Assembly (NCBI GenBank): GCA_907165275.2
Contig: OU015666.1
Span: 8,338,001-8,402,000 of the forward strand
DNA length: 64,000 nt
Direction: 5' to 3'
Origin: Zygaena filipendulae
Lineage: Eukaryota > Arthropoda > Insecta > Lepidoptera > Zygaenidae
A program made the position numbers and the translations under genes. Positions 39,901 through 54,900 of the stretch are shown here, one piece after another. The notes beneath the pieces are model-generated. The model did no database searches. It was not told the DNA's origin and saw only the letters and a program-made list of their open reading frames with translations. Numbering within the stretch: the first letter of the stretch is position 1; every line of letters begins with the position of its first letter.

Positions 39901-42900
39901 CGTGTATAGGGGAAATTTCATGATGATCAATTAAACAGTTGGGGCGTGGAAAGACAGACAGAGTTACTTTCACATTTATAATGTTGAAACTATGACTTTA
40001 TTTATATTGTTTATTTATAGTGTATTGAATGTATGATTGAGGTTTTAGCGGGAATCGAAGATGGCGTTTCCGTCACTGAGTTTCGTGTCGGCAAAAGTTT
40101 ATGTTGTATTTTATGGCACAATAATTTTCACAGTGGCGCTTTTGGCAAGATGTGACGTTTCAAGTAGATTTCTTCCGTGTCCTCCAAGAGCTGTTCCAAG
40201 ACAGATTTTGCAAACTATCCTTATTTTCCAATTACAGCACTAAAGCGCATTATGCGGCATAATGCTTAACGTTGAATGTTTCAACTACGACAGTATGAAA
40301 GCATTAGCACAATTCGGCATTGTGGGCCACTGAGTCGCATTATGCTCTATTATGCTCTGTAATTGCAAAACAGGTTAGGTATAGCACCATGGTTTGCAAT
40401 TCAATACCGTGCAACGATGCAATGATTATTAAAACATACACATTTATTTTTACTTGAAACTGGCTAAACGCATTATATGCTAAAGTCCATAAGAATAAAA
40501 AATAAAACAGTGAACTGACTGGTGGTGGCCTTCTTCTCGGGGTTGTCCTCGACCAGCATCATCGGGCAGGCCTTCTTGATGTAGTTGTCGAAGTCGAACC
40601 GCCCGTTGTCCACAATGCTCGCGCCGAGGCTATTGTACATCGACTGGACGAGTATACAAAAAAATAATAGATATAGATATAAAGATATATTTCAAAACCT
40701 TCCTTTTAATTTTAGCTGCTCACCGCGGTTTCACCAGCGTTCCCGCGGGAATCCAGAGCTCCCGCGGGAATCCCGGGATAAAAAATACCCCGTGCCTTTT
40801 TTGTACCCCTGATGATCGGGTGAATAAGTGAGAGCCTTACAAAAAACAAACTTACATTATTGCCTTTCGTCGGGGATGGTGTAAAACCACGAATCTACTA
40901 CAGGTAGGGAGCGCGTATCTGCATACAGACTCAGAGTAATAAATATATAAGGGTATTATATTATCTGTGGATAAGGTTATAGAAGAAGGTTAAAACTTTG
41001 TAGGTATTTTTTGTTTTACAGATCTTGCAATAATAATTTATCTATTTTGTGTATTGTTAACTATCTATCTAATATTTCAATATTATTTATTAAGTCAGTA
41101 GGTACGGTACGGTCGCGGTCTATGGTCGCGGTATTATAAATTGGCTATATTGCATTTCGACCTAAAGGATTTCTCACATATGCGGTTTTATCCAATGCTA
41201 GTTACGCGGATTTGCACCATCCCCGACGATTTAGAACTATCGCACATAGAGCATTCTGCCATCGGCGTTAAAATAATACAAATATAATATTTTCGACTAG
41301 GTACCTATACAAATACAATGAACATTTTTTTTTTGTTGCTAATTCCACTATCTTTCTCCTTGTAACGTCTGTCAAATACGAACCACCATGAACGCGCTCT
41401 CGACGACGGTCTTATCCACCTCTTCGTTGCTGTCCTCCTGGTCGGGCATCAGCCCGCTCAGCATGTAGCACAACTGCACCACCTGACGGCCAAAACGGAC
41501 AATGCTTATGTTGAAAATATGTATATTTACAACTTGGAGCATCCAAAACAGGAGTGACTGAGAGCTCGTATCTATTGATATCGCCTTAATTTTTTTTATT
41601 ACGTAAAAAAAGTTAAAAATACTTGTCCAATATTAGGTACCTACATACACGACAGACTAAAAACAAAAATTTTGTCATCTTGCCCATTATAATATACTAG
41701 CTGATTCGCGTTTCATCAGCGTCAATGTCGGAGTTCCCGCTGGAAATCCAGGACAAAAGTATACTCTGTCCCTAGTATGTCCTTCTCTGTACCCTGACAA
41801 CGTGTATGTAGTAGGTATGCTAAATTTAATTTGCTAAATTCCGACACTTCCAACAATTATCGTTATATTTTAACCAATTTACAAAAAAATTCATGACATA
41901 TATCTAAACCTTGCTCATGAATTACTTTATCTATTAGTGAAAACCACATGAAAATCCGTTCAGTAGTTTTTGAGTTCATCGCGCACAGACAGCGGAAGCG
42001 ACTTCATTTTATACTATGTAAGGAAGGAAGAGATATTGAGGCGTGTGGCGTGTCCGCCCACCAGGTTGAGCGGCGTCTGCGGCACGATGGTCTTGAGCGG
42101 CGTCTGCTGCTGCAGGCCGAACATGCCGTACACGATGTAGTTGATGGCGCCCGGCACGTAGTGCTCAAACAGCCCCGCCAGCTGCTCGCGCTCCTCCTCG
42201 TTGGCGCGCGCGCGCAGCCATCTGTGCGGTGCCGTGCGGCGCGTGGCGCGGCGACCGAAACATAGGTACCATACAACACACCGTTATAATATACCACATA
42301 TTATTACTATGCAATCATTTTACTTTTCTAGAGAGTAGATATACTTACGTAGAGTTTCCTTACTACTTTAGCATAATATACCAGCTGTCACCCGCGGTTT
42401 CACTCGCGGTAACTTCATGAAAATCCGTTCAGTATAGTTTAGACACGGCGGAGGACTGTGCTTTATAATATTATAGCTGTCCTCCGCGATTTCATCCGCG
42501 GTAATTTCGCAGTTCCCGCGGGAATTCCGGGAAAAAACTATCCTATCTTTTAAGTTGGACCATATTATAAATGGTTACAAAATTTTATCAAAATCCGTTC
42601 TGTAGTTTAGGAGTCCATCGCGGACAAACAACGTGACACGTGATTTATATATATTAAGAAGATGTATGTATAGTGATATTTACCGTGGTCTGGGTGTTTA
42701 GTATGTGTAATATTTATTAATATTATGTCCATAGTTCACGATCCCATGACTATAGACTGACTACCTACCTACCTTCTTAGTAAAGTTGTGTTTTGACATG
42801 TCACAAAAATATAGACTACCACCGCGGTAGGTACATAACAGTATAGGTAAAGTATGTATTAAAAAAGTGTAGATAATACAATTCGAGTGACAAATTAGCA

Positions 42901-45900
42901 GGCACCTGTCCCAGTAGGGCTGGAACCCTAAGTTCTTGGGGTCGACGAACACCATCCCGGCGCGCGACACGGTCGCCGGCGACGCGTAGTTGAGGTCGCC
43001 GACCTCGAACAGCAGCGAGCAGTACGGCGCCAACCGGATGCGCTCGCCGTTCGCCAGAGTCAGCAGCTTGTTGTCATCCATCACCGAGTTCATGTTCTCT
43101 ATCCACAGCGCGTCCACGTCGCCGTCGAACAGCGAGTAGCGCCGCTCGTCCTTCTCCGCCGGTCTGGATAACGTTATAACGTGCAGTGGGAAGTCGACAA
43201 TCTATAATGGGCTAGATGACTAAATTTTAGTTTTTAATCCGTCGTGTACTTAGATTAAAAAATAATAATAATTACGCACGTTTTCTTTTTTTACCTAATC
43301 AAAAAATATCCTAGGTTTTGGCAGTCGAGCAGTAGATACGCCACAAACGTAATTTTTTTTTTAGAACAACATTATACGTACTTATGTATAATGCTTTTTC
43401 ATTACTCATACTCGGAAAGTAGGTCTGAAGTTGCCTGAGAAGCGGGTTAAAAGTAACCCTTTTCAGCCCTAGGGAGAATCGCTTTCAACTGACAGCTGGA
43501 TACTGCAGAAACTCAAGTTTTTTTTTATGTCATAGGGGGCATACTTACTGGCCTTAAATAAAATTCACTCACTTTTTTCTTTAGCTAATTCCTATTTTTA
43601 TTTTGACTTTCCTTGCATTCGTTTCGTAATGAAAAGCACAGTGTTATCCTCGGGAGAAAGACTTATTTAGTCCCTCGAACTCGCTACGCTCGGGCGCCAA
43701 ACCCCGTCTCGGGACTAAATAAGTTACTTTCATCCCTAGGATAACAATGTGCTATTGTTAGCTACCAAAAGTTTCACCCGTGTGAATTTTCGATACTTCC
43801 ACACAGTCTTTTCTTTTCACTTCCTTCGAAGGTTTTGTTTTGAATGTTTAGGTATATGTAGATAATGGATATACAATAAATACGTCGTCTCCAAACAATC
43901 TACCACCAACCTGTTCATCTCGCGAAATATCTTGGAGTACAGACCGTCCGTCCAGTCTCTAGTCACCGGGTCTAGTATGCCGTACAGTTCTATCACTGAG
44001 CATGCCTGCTGGTACAAACAAAAATGATTCAATAATCACAATACAAATTTGAAAAAAAAGGGTAACAAGTACAGGTACATTTGCTCCATAGAAATGGAAA
44101 ACCCGAAAAAAAAATATTAGGTGTATTAGAGCAATATAGAGTCACGACTCGACCTTGGGATTGACGATGGTGAGTTTGGTGGGCAGGCCGAGGTCGGTCT
44201 GCGCCTTGACGAGCGTGTTGAGTATGACGGTCTTCCCCCCGCCGGTGGGCCCCACCAGCATGGAGCAGTGGCGCGTCATCATCGTCTCGTACAGCTGCAC
44301 CACCTTGTCCACCTGAAACATGAAACGGCGCGACCACACTTTATACAGGATGTGGAATAAATGAACCCTACCTGGAGGCAAAGTGCCTTAAATATCGAAT
44401 CTAGTTTTTAATTAGAAATTAGTTAAACTGCATTCACTGACGTTTATTCCATCCTGTAAATAGTGGTAACAATAAATATTATTACATTATAATCTATGTA
44501 TACAGCGTGTAAGGTTAAACCGAGGACGTATTGAAGGAGAGTATAGTCACTATTAGATTTTCGTCTTAAAACAATAACTTTGTTTTAACTTTAATTTTTA
44601 CTTACATAATTATCCATAGAAAATAATAATCATGCAAATTTGAAAAGGGTTTATCAACACTATTCCTTTGTATTATCACCGACAAATCAAATGTAAAGGT
44701 CCCAAAACACCCAAGTAAACAAGCGACCGTGAAAAAAATTTTATGCCCTTCGTTTAAAATAATAACCTGTTTAGAAGTCAAACAAACGTTATTTACATTA
44801 TGCAATTTTAACATAGCATAAGCACGAGTTTGTAATATCTAACACGCGTTAAGCGTGACTCGTCCGACATCTAACGAGTGTAAATCCAAGATAAAAAAGC
44901 AAGAAGGAAGACGATGATAATGACCTGATGATCGAGCACAATGTACCCATCCCTCTGCAGCACGTCGATGACGGTTGCGTTGAACTCAGGGTAGCCGACG
45001 CGCGGGCACTCCAGCCCCGGGAACAGGTCCTTGATCAGCCCGAGGAACAGCGGCACGTCCTCGAACACGAACTTCGGGTGGTTCATGTCCCTGGCGGCGA
45101 AGGAATACAGTCAATATCTTTTAAAATATCTTCTTCAAAGTTGCCCATAAGTGTGCCTCTTTCTGACGTCAGTAAAAATTACAATCTTTGAATGGTGTGC
45201 TGTGGCGTGTGACGTGTGGTATATATCGTTTCGTGTGGTTCATGTAGTTATGTCGTTTGGTGTGTTTCTTGTGTTAAGCCGGGTACAGACTGCTGTAACG
45301 TAACATGCAATATAACAAATTTGCCGTCCACATGGTCACAATGTATCATGTAATGTAACAGAATTACCATAGTGTGGACACCTTGCGCGCACGAACCGCG
45401 CACACTCCGCGCACGAACCGAGCATTATAAATCGGGCGCGCCGCGATCCACCATTTGTCGGTGTTTTCGCCGAACACAAAGAGGCGCGCAGTGTGCGCGG
45501 AGCGCCAGTGTGGACGGGTTATCTGTGTCTGTACGCGGAATTGCGTGTTCTCGGCAGACTGAGTTGTTCGTCGCGCACATGCCGGAAAAGATGCGACCAC
45601 GTACATGCTCGGTTCGCGCGCGCCTGGTGCGCGCGCTGCGTCCACACTTGTGAAATGCTCCTTTCATGTTACATTGAATGTTACGTTACAGCAGTCTGTA
45701 CCCGGCTTTATGTGTCGAGTGGCGTGCGTGTGGTGTGTACCGTTTATCGTGTATCGAGTGTCGCATGGTGTGTGTCATGTTTCGTGTGGAGTGCGTCGCG
45801 TCATGCGTCGTAATGAGTGTAGTGTAGCGTGTGTATCGAGTGTCGTGGGTTTTTTGTCGTGCGGCTGGCACCTGAGCGCGCGCATGAGCACCATGATCTC

Positions 45901-48900
45901 GCTGAGGCCGGGCGAGTCGCGGCGCAGCTTGCCAGCCATGCGCAGCACCGCCGTCAGCGCGCGCAGCCCCCAGTCGTAGTGAGACTGCTTCGATAGCTGC
46001 TCTCGCGCCACCTTGTACAGCACCGTCATCTTCTTCGCCAACACCTGGAAATGTAAAGAAGATTACTTCCATCTCCATGGTACCCTATTGGTTCTCTAAC
46101 TTGGGGCCTTTGGTTAGTGTTACCTAGCATACGCACGACACTCCATAGAAGCGAACCGATTTATTTCCCCACTACTATAACTGCGGGCGAGTGGCTTGTG
46201 TGCACACGTGCAGGATGCGTGCGTGTGGCGTAGGGCTCGCGACGGGGCGCGGAGAGAGCTCCAAATCCAAGTTGATATTGTCCGAAACACCCACAGCAGT
46301 AACAGTCTACACCATTATCACCTCTAGGCTCACCGCTACGTTGTGGCGAGAGGAAAAATGTCGTTGCTTTGCGTAATAACTAGTATTCTTTGCCTTGGCG
46401 GTGAGGAAGCCATCGGAGAAGAGACTGATCTGGCAGATCATCTCGAGGTCGGGCAGGATGCACACGACGGGACGGAACAGGGCCTTTACCGACTCCGGCA
46501 GCTCAGTGCGGCCCGCGTACCCCGGATTCATCGTGATGAAGATGCCCACCTTGCTGTCCATCGCTATCTCCTGACCCTCGAACTGGGAACAGCACACTGA
46601 GTGTAAATTGGGCAGCTTTGTTAACTAGAGTGACAGCGTGAGCGGGGCCAGGGCGCCAAGGTTAGGAGAAAATCACTCATAATTATCCAAGGTTTTCTGT
46701 GTATACGTTCTAAATGTGCATTCTTAGTGTTATTTATGGACTATCTGCTGCTTTGTTTAAGTACTAGTTACTAACTGCGCCAGCAAATCTAGTAAAGGTC
46801 ATTTAAGTAAGTTATTCTAAGAATGAACAATCGGGGGCTTGAATACCTGTCTCTCGTTCAATCTTGCATCCTGTATAACTTAAAAAAAAAACGACAAATC
46901 TCACTCACGGTGAACCGCTTGAGTTTCATCAGCAGCGCGCTACGAATGCACTGCAGCTGGGTGGAGATGACCGACAGCACTGAGATGTCGATGCGGTTGA
47001 ACTCGTCGAAGCAGCCCCACGCGCCGCACTGGCACAGCCCCGCCAGTATCTGCCCGACCGCGCGAAAGTCCATGCCCTCGCCGCAGTTGGTCACCACGCA
47101 CAGCAGGCCCAGCGCCTTCGCCAGGTCCTTGGTCGTCTCCGTCTTGCCGGTGCCCGCCGGTCCTGAATCAAGGAACGCTTACTATTACTGCATAGTGCTT
47201 AAAGAAGCGACACTCTTCGCCCCTCCCGCCGACTCCGTGCCTCCGCGCCATGACGTAGCGGCGAGCCTAGAGGTGATATCAGTGTAGGCTGTTGCTGCTG
47301 TGTGTGTGTTGAACATCGACTTGAATTCCGAATTTAAACGACGTCACTCACCGCGTCCAGCGCGAATCCTACTTTTTAACCGACTTCCAAAAAAGAGGAG
47401 GTTCTGCATTCGGCTGTAGGTATGTACTTATGTTTTTATTTTTAAAATTACTGTTTTCATTTCAGCCTTCCATGATTCTAAATTCAAATAACGTATTTTC
47501 TTTTACTCCAAAGATCTCACATTAAAATCATAATATCTACCTATATTTTCTTTGTATTAAACTAGTCGTTTCCCGAGGTGTTACCCGCGTTTGTTTCTCT
47601 CACATTCGCATTTATAATAAGGATTGTCTACTTTCCTGAAACAAGTTTAGTTAATCACCGAAGGAGTGGCTGGAGATCTTTAGAACCCCTCCCGTTCACC
47701 AACTCCTGACAGCCGTCCGCCTCCGGTGGCAATGGGGAGTTCAATCGGTTAGGTAGTATGGAGTGTGCTGTGTGATTAGGGTTGCCACCCGTAGTATATT
47801 ATATAGTATCGTACTTTATTTCAGTCGATTGTACTATATATTATAGGAAAATAATATAGTACCTACGATAAATACTATATTTCTATCCTTAATTCAACTG
47901 TCACGCTTTTTTATATTAACTATGACTGGTCTGGAACGCACCCGCGGCGCAGCACGGGGAATTTCAGCAAGAAACGCATATGTACTCGGGAACAAAACGT
48001 TTACTGTTCTTAAAAAAAGGTGGCAACCCTAAGTGTGATGTAGAGTGTGCTGTGCGTTACCGGCGGGCGCCCCGCCCAGCTGCATGGTGAGCGCCTGGGT
48101 GATGGTCAGGTAGATGCGGTCGGTGAGCGGCGTGATCACCAGCCGCCCGTTCAGACCCATGTACTCGTAGCCGTACTCAAACAGACCTAAACAAACACAA
48201 TATGACTTTTGAAAATGGGAGTAGCCATGAACTCATTTCAATAATATATATTTCTCCCAGCAATTTCGGGGTCGGGAGAACACATCTATCGCAGGCATCT
48301 TTACATTTACGCATTCTCATAAAAACACTGTCGTTTTGAACGCTGCAAGTGGTGTAAGTTAGGTCGCAGGCGTCGCAGTTGGCAACTGACCAGTGCACTG
48401 TCGTATCCAAAGGTTGTCATCCCGCTTCAGCCAGTAGAAGCGCAGCTGGCTCTCCCACTCGAACTCGACCGCCTCGGTGACGTTGTCGCGCACGAACCCC
48501 TCGATGATGTCGCGCGCGTGCACGTCGATGGTCGTGATCGTGCGGAATTTGAGACGGTCGTTCGACGTCAACTCTACCACAGACAAATTATAATATTATT
48601 GTATGTACTACTAGTTGTACCCCGCGGTTTCACCCGCGTTAATTTCAGAGTTCTCGCGGGAATTCCGGGATAAAAAGTACCCTATGTGTTAATCTGATGT
48701 ATAAGCTATATTGTTGTAAAGTTTAATTTAAATCCATCCAGTGGTTTTTGCGTGAACGAGTAACAAACATCCATCCATACATCCATCCATCCATCCATAC
48801 ATACTTACAGACTTTCGCGTTTATAATATTAGTTAGTAGGATATTCTCCTTCTATTATGCATACTACTACACGTTCCCCGCAGTTTTACCCGTGTTAGTT

Positions 48901-51900
48901 TCGGAGTTCCCACGGGAATCCCTGAATTAAAGTACCCATGTCCTCCTCTGTACCCCTGACAATAGTTTTTTTTTTCGTTACGCAATTACATTCATAATAA
49001 TCTACGCCTTAGACAGTGAGTTTGCATTTTATGATGGTTAATTGGATAGCGTAAAAAACAAATGAACTCACATTCGCGTTTATGTAATAGTAAGGACATG
49101 TTGATGATTTTTTACTCAGGAGCTATTTTGAAACGAGCAGTAACTTATAAATTTTCGAAACTCGAAAACGTTCACGTTTAACAAGCTGTTTTTTTACACG
49201 TGTAAATTTTGGGATCCAGCTTCGCTTCAGTAAGTCACAGTCAGTCTTATGACGTCTTTAATGAGTGTTTTGTGTGATTAATAAAATTGTGGTCCGTGCT
49301 TCACTGGGATTCCCTCGGTGGCGTCGCTCAGTCAGTTAGTAAGTCAGTGTCAGCCGTGCGCCCTACTAGCTTACTGGGTCTCTTGACTTATAGTTCGTGC
49401 GGGCTCACCTTGTCTGACCTTGACGACGAGCCCGTCGAGCTGCTCGTTCTGCTGCTGCAGGTGCTCCTTCATGGCGCGCTTGTTCCCCTTTCGGATACGC
49501 ACGAACGTCTCCTCCGTCTCCGCGGTCCACCATACGCCGTTCGCCGCCAGGCACACCATGCCCTGATACTCCAGGATCCACTCCGTTCTGCCGAACGAAC
49601 ATCCTTTTTTAACCTTTCCTTTCATTGTATGACACTTAGCCAAATGTCTCACATCATACATCTTGTCAACTTTTCATCGTAGTACACTGGCCAAATACAA
49701 ACCATTTCTGACACATCACGCATTTATAAACTTCGTGCCAGTCATCTTTGAAAAATAACTTGTGTTGATGTTTGTTTCTTTTTCTTGTGTGTTGTGCTGA
49801 AATAAATGTATCTTCTTCTTCTTCTTCTTCTTCTATTTGGCACAGCACACAAAACATGCAAAACATGCATGCTTAAAATTAATAAACAATTGAGTTGCGC
49901 CAAAAGGCGCCCAGCTCAGCATAAGTCGGGCGGTGACAAGGACCAGCCGGCGCTGGTCTTCCGCTGAAGCCTTGCGGATACCATCTGTAGTTATATCCAG
50001 GTTGACCAATGAATGCAAATGTGAGTTTGTTAAGCTTTCACGCCTTAACTACTTCACCAATCATCATGAAACACATGCACGTTGTCAAGGATACAGAAAA
50101 GGACATAAAATACCTTTCATCTAGAAATAATATTATTTTATCCTGATCATCAGTATAAATGATGTTGCTAGACTTGGCGGGGGCACTGCCGTGCCCCCAG
50201 ATTTAACCAGTTCACCACTCACCTGGGCACTTTCCAATTCTTTCCGTAGTAGAATATAGCTTTCTTGGTGATGAACTTGTTAGTTCGTCGCATCTCAATC
50301 AGGACCAAGTTCATCCAGTCCTCGACCCTGCCTTCCGTGTACACGACAGCTCGGAAATCCATGATCTGTTGATGTCCGATGTGTGGTCACGCTCGGTTGC
50401 TCGTAAAGTACCTTGATTATTTGACCAAAATAGTAGTTTTATCAAGTCACTTTACCTCCCCTTCAGCTGATATCATTTTGGCTGCGACGGGCCGATTGGT
50501 GTGATCCACGTACAAGTCTAACGCTCGGATGTTGTCGAACATCTGAAACAAGCAGAATCAATTAATTAAGTACCTACTAAACACCAATAATAACCAACGA
50601 CACAAAAACATTCTCAAAAAAGAAGCACGAAACAGAAATCAGTAAAGAATCTGTAGTTCTTTTCAATCAGCACAGTTGCATGATATTGTTATGATATTAT
50701 TATTACGATTATTATTATCTACTTAACAATACAAATTACTTCCCCAAAATAATCACAAAAACTCTCGCGTCATGTGGTTTCTAAAAAAAATCGCACAGAC
50801 AAGCTGAGAAATACAGAGAAGCAAATACAGTGAACTTTTTTTTTCGATCAAATAGATGACATTGCGATATGACCTTCAGGAGACGACTAAAAATACATTA
50901 CAATCAACCTCATCTGCTGCAAACACAGTACGACCGCAAAAGTTGTCGTAGCCCTACCAAAAAGATTCCCCACAAAAAAGGAAAGTTTTCCCCCAAAAAA
51001 AAACGAGTCTCGATTTGTTGATTGTGACGATGACCTTAATCATGTGCTCTTGAACACAGCTGCACTCGCTGCTGCCCAGGATCGAGAGCAACTCGTCCGT
51101 GGAGATGAAGAAGAACCGCGGGAAGATGCGCCGCTTTGAGTCCAAATAGTCGTTTAACGACTTTTGACACCTGCAACATAGGGTAGGTAATTAATTAATG
51201 TTTGGCATCTTGGTTGCTGTACCTACTAGTTTTTAAACATAAGAATTACAAATGATTCACAATGTCAATAAACTCCTTTGAAAGGGATAACCTCCGAAAT
51301 CTCTGAAGCTACCGAACTTATTCTAAAAAAAAACCAAATTTATCTATTTATTTTTCAGAAACTTACTTTTGCAAACCCAATCCTAGGTTGACAAACTCTT
51401 CAAGCCGGCCGGGTATGCAGCAGCAGTCCACCACGTTCAGACGTTTCGCTGTGTCCAGCATTATCTAAAATATCGCACACATCATTAATAACAAATATCA
51501 CGAATAGATTCATATACAACGTGTTAATGAATAACCTGAAAACCTAATACACCCCATTTAAAAAAATAAACAATAATATGATTAAAATGTATTTTATGTA
51601 GAAAAAATTAATACTTTAAAAGTTATTCAACATTGGTTTAGAGGTGACCTATCTACAAAATTCCAAGCGCTACGCCCGCACCTACCGGTTCGATTTTTTT
51701 TGCTGCAGGCGGTGTACGCGCCAAATATTGTATTATAAATAATTTAGACATATGCTAATAAAAGTGAAAAAATATAACCTATATTAAAACATAGTGCGAT
51801 CGATTCGCTAGTTGATTCTGAGCAAACTACTTTCTAGTTTTCAGTTAATTCATTAACACGATGTATAGCAACACCTCCCCGTAAAGCTTTTTGTATCTTT

Positions 51901-54900
51901 TTTATTCAATTCAATTCGTTTATATGCCAAAATATGGCAAATAAACTGTCTGGGATAAATAATATTTCATTCATCCCGTCATTGAACAGCAGGACATCAA
52001 TTAAGATCTGCGTTAGTGAGTTTTCGAGAAAAACCTCTGTCACCGGACAAGCGGGATGATTTTACGGGACTGACGTTTTAACGTATCCATTTTTTTTATA
52101 ATACATACGCAACGCTAAAACTTAAATAAGATTCATAGGTATTTTTAAAAACATTGCTACGGTGTTATTCTGTCGACACTTCGTGGCACTTGCGCCAACC
52201 CTACGCACAATGCGCGGTGGGATAGTGCCGCCACGCGTGGCCGAATGCCGCCGAGTGCGCTCGGCTACCATCGAGTACGCTCGGGGGCCGCCGTCGTCCG
52301 CCGCGCACCGACGCGACGCTCGATAAAGCACTTTTCCAGTGCAGCGAGCCCGGGCTAGCGGAGTGACGCGTGACGTCATGCTTGCACATAATAGGCATGA
52401 TGCCGGGGTATGTAAATCAAAATTCTATAGTATTTAGTCCGTCATTTAGTTAAGTAATAAAAAAAATAAAAGACACGTATTTATTTCTTTTTCAAATTAT
52501 TGACAAAATACTTTAGGTAAAATGCATTTTTTAAGCATTTAAGTTAAGGAGCGGGAGCAAGTTCCGTCATTACTATTAATTACGTATAATATTAAGTGTA
52601 GCTACCTAACGAGGCGTGACGTCACGCAAAATTTAAACTTAAGGTAGCGCCGTTATTTTTTTATTTCGGAGATCCCGCGGAAATTACAGGATAAAAGTAC
52701 CTAGCCCATACCTTTCTCTGTACCCCTGACACGTATACCTATGCAAAATTTAATGATGATCGGTTCAACCGTTAAGTCATAACAGCGTAACGAACAAAAA
52801 ACTCACTTTCGTATTTATAAGGCTTTATATTATCTGTGCTTATACGTAAAAAAGAAAAAATACATTATGTCTAATATCTTTTATTAATCTACATGTAACA
52901 TGACGGACTAAAAACTAAAATTTAGTCATCGCGCACAATGGATACCGATGAAAAACTCATCAGCCTGGTACAAAAACACCAGTGTCTTTATGACATAACT
53001 TCGCGTAAATACAGCGACAAAGTAAGCAAACAAAATGCATGGGAAGAAATAGGTAACGAGATGGGAGTTTCAGGTAAGATTATACCTATATGTATTTTAT
53101 TTCAACCTCGTTTTGCAGATTTACTTATTATTGCATCGGCTGCACTCATCGTTAAGAAACGGAGTGACGTTGATTTTGTTAATTTTGAATTTTAATTAGA
53201 ATGCATTATAATTACAATTTACTTAATGTTTCTTGCGGTTTCATTCGCGATAATTTTGAGGTTTTCGCGGCAATTCCGGGATAAAACGTACGTATACGCT
53301 ACATCCTTTTCTGAACCCCTGAAAAAGTGTAGATATGCATAATTTCATGATGATCGGTTGAGTAGTTAACTTACTTAAGTATTTTTAACCGTCTTCAAAA
53401 AAGGAGGAGATTCTATGTTCGACTGTATGTATGTTTTTTTTTTATGTATGTTCACCGATTACTCGAAGACGGTTGAACCGATTTGAAAAATTCTTTTTTT
53501 GTTTGAAAGGGTATTCTCCCAATTAGGTCCCATTGCCACCAAGTCGGGATCTGATAATGAGATCTTGGAGAAATCGAGGGAACTCTTCAAACATTATAGG
53601 CACACCTATAGCGATTTGGGTATTTTTGATAGTAAATCGTTTTCGGATAGCAAAATTTTAAGAAGTGGAACTGATGATGAAGACTACAGATGGTCATCGG
53701 AACTACTCAACTATAATACGTATTTCACGGGTTCCGATTGGAGCGATTTCGAAAATTGTGTTTTTGTTTGAAAGGGGATACTCCCAAATTGATTCCATTG
53801 TCACCAAGTCGAGATCTGGTGATGGGATCTTGGAGTAATTGAGGAAACTTCAAAATTTATAGGTACACCTATAGCGATTTTTGTATTTTTATAGTAAATC
53901 GTATATTTGCTTTTGGAAAGCAAAATTTGAAGAAGTGGAACTGATGATGAAGACCAGAAATGATTATAGGAACTACTCAATAATAGGTATTTCACGGGTT
54001 CGGAATCGTTAACTTTAATATGGTTTCTAAACAGTTTATGCTCGTCACAATGTTAAAACTGTACCTCAAATGGAACTGTTGGTGATGTACTAGGAGAACT
54101 CCTCAATAATTAACGTCCCTGCGTCGGTAAAAGCAATATTTTGTAAAAGGCGATGAGCAGTTGACATTAGGCTATTGTAACTTAGAGAAATTACAAACTA
54201 TGTCACTTAAAAGCGAGAAATAAACAAAATTTTAACAAAAAAATTAAAACCGACTTCCAAAAACACAAAACCAAAAAGCTAAAAATAAAAAGCTATAAAT
54301 ATCAAAATACAAAAACACACGTAATATTATTATTGGTTTGTGCTACCACTGATCGGCATGAAGTCGGTGACAAGCCAAATATGGAGGGGGTAGATGGGCT
54401 CAGTCGACTCCCGCCACCAGCTCTTCGTAAGCAGAACAACCCAAGTGGGCAGACACCAGCGGGCTTGACACCGAATTCGAACCGATCAGTGGTAGCACAA
54501 ACCAATAATAATATTACGTGTGTTTTTGTCTTTTGGATTAAATCGGTATTTTGATATTTATAGCTTTTTATTTTTAGCTTTTTAGTTTTGTGTTTTTGGA
54601 AGTCGGTTTTAATTTTTTTGTTAAAATTTTGTTTATAATTAATTAAAAACGTTAAATTTTTTATTGTTATAACCTTGACATACGTATAGCATGATTATCA
54701 AAATGATTATGTATAAGACAGTTTTGTTATGGACCATGCTCAACTGGACATTCTGTATATTTACGTATATTTTGTGTCTTTCCAGCTGAACAGTGTTTGA
54801 ACAAATGGAAGCGAATTAGGGATAATTACAGGAAAGCTGTAAAAATACGTCAATCAAAAACTGGGTCCGCCGCTGCTAAACAACGTCCCATAAAATACGG

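Noticed and set aside
45364..45979. Open frames of 80-130 codons around 45.4-46.0 kb
   Set aside because: They lie in a CpG-rich fold-back MITE and GT-rich flanks, with low-complexity Arg/Ala/Cys products and no known domain.
53499..53771. 90-codon plus-strand frame in the MADF-BESS intron
   Set aside because: It matches an interspersed repeat that occurs again just downstream and at 29.5 kb.
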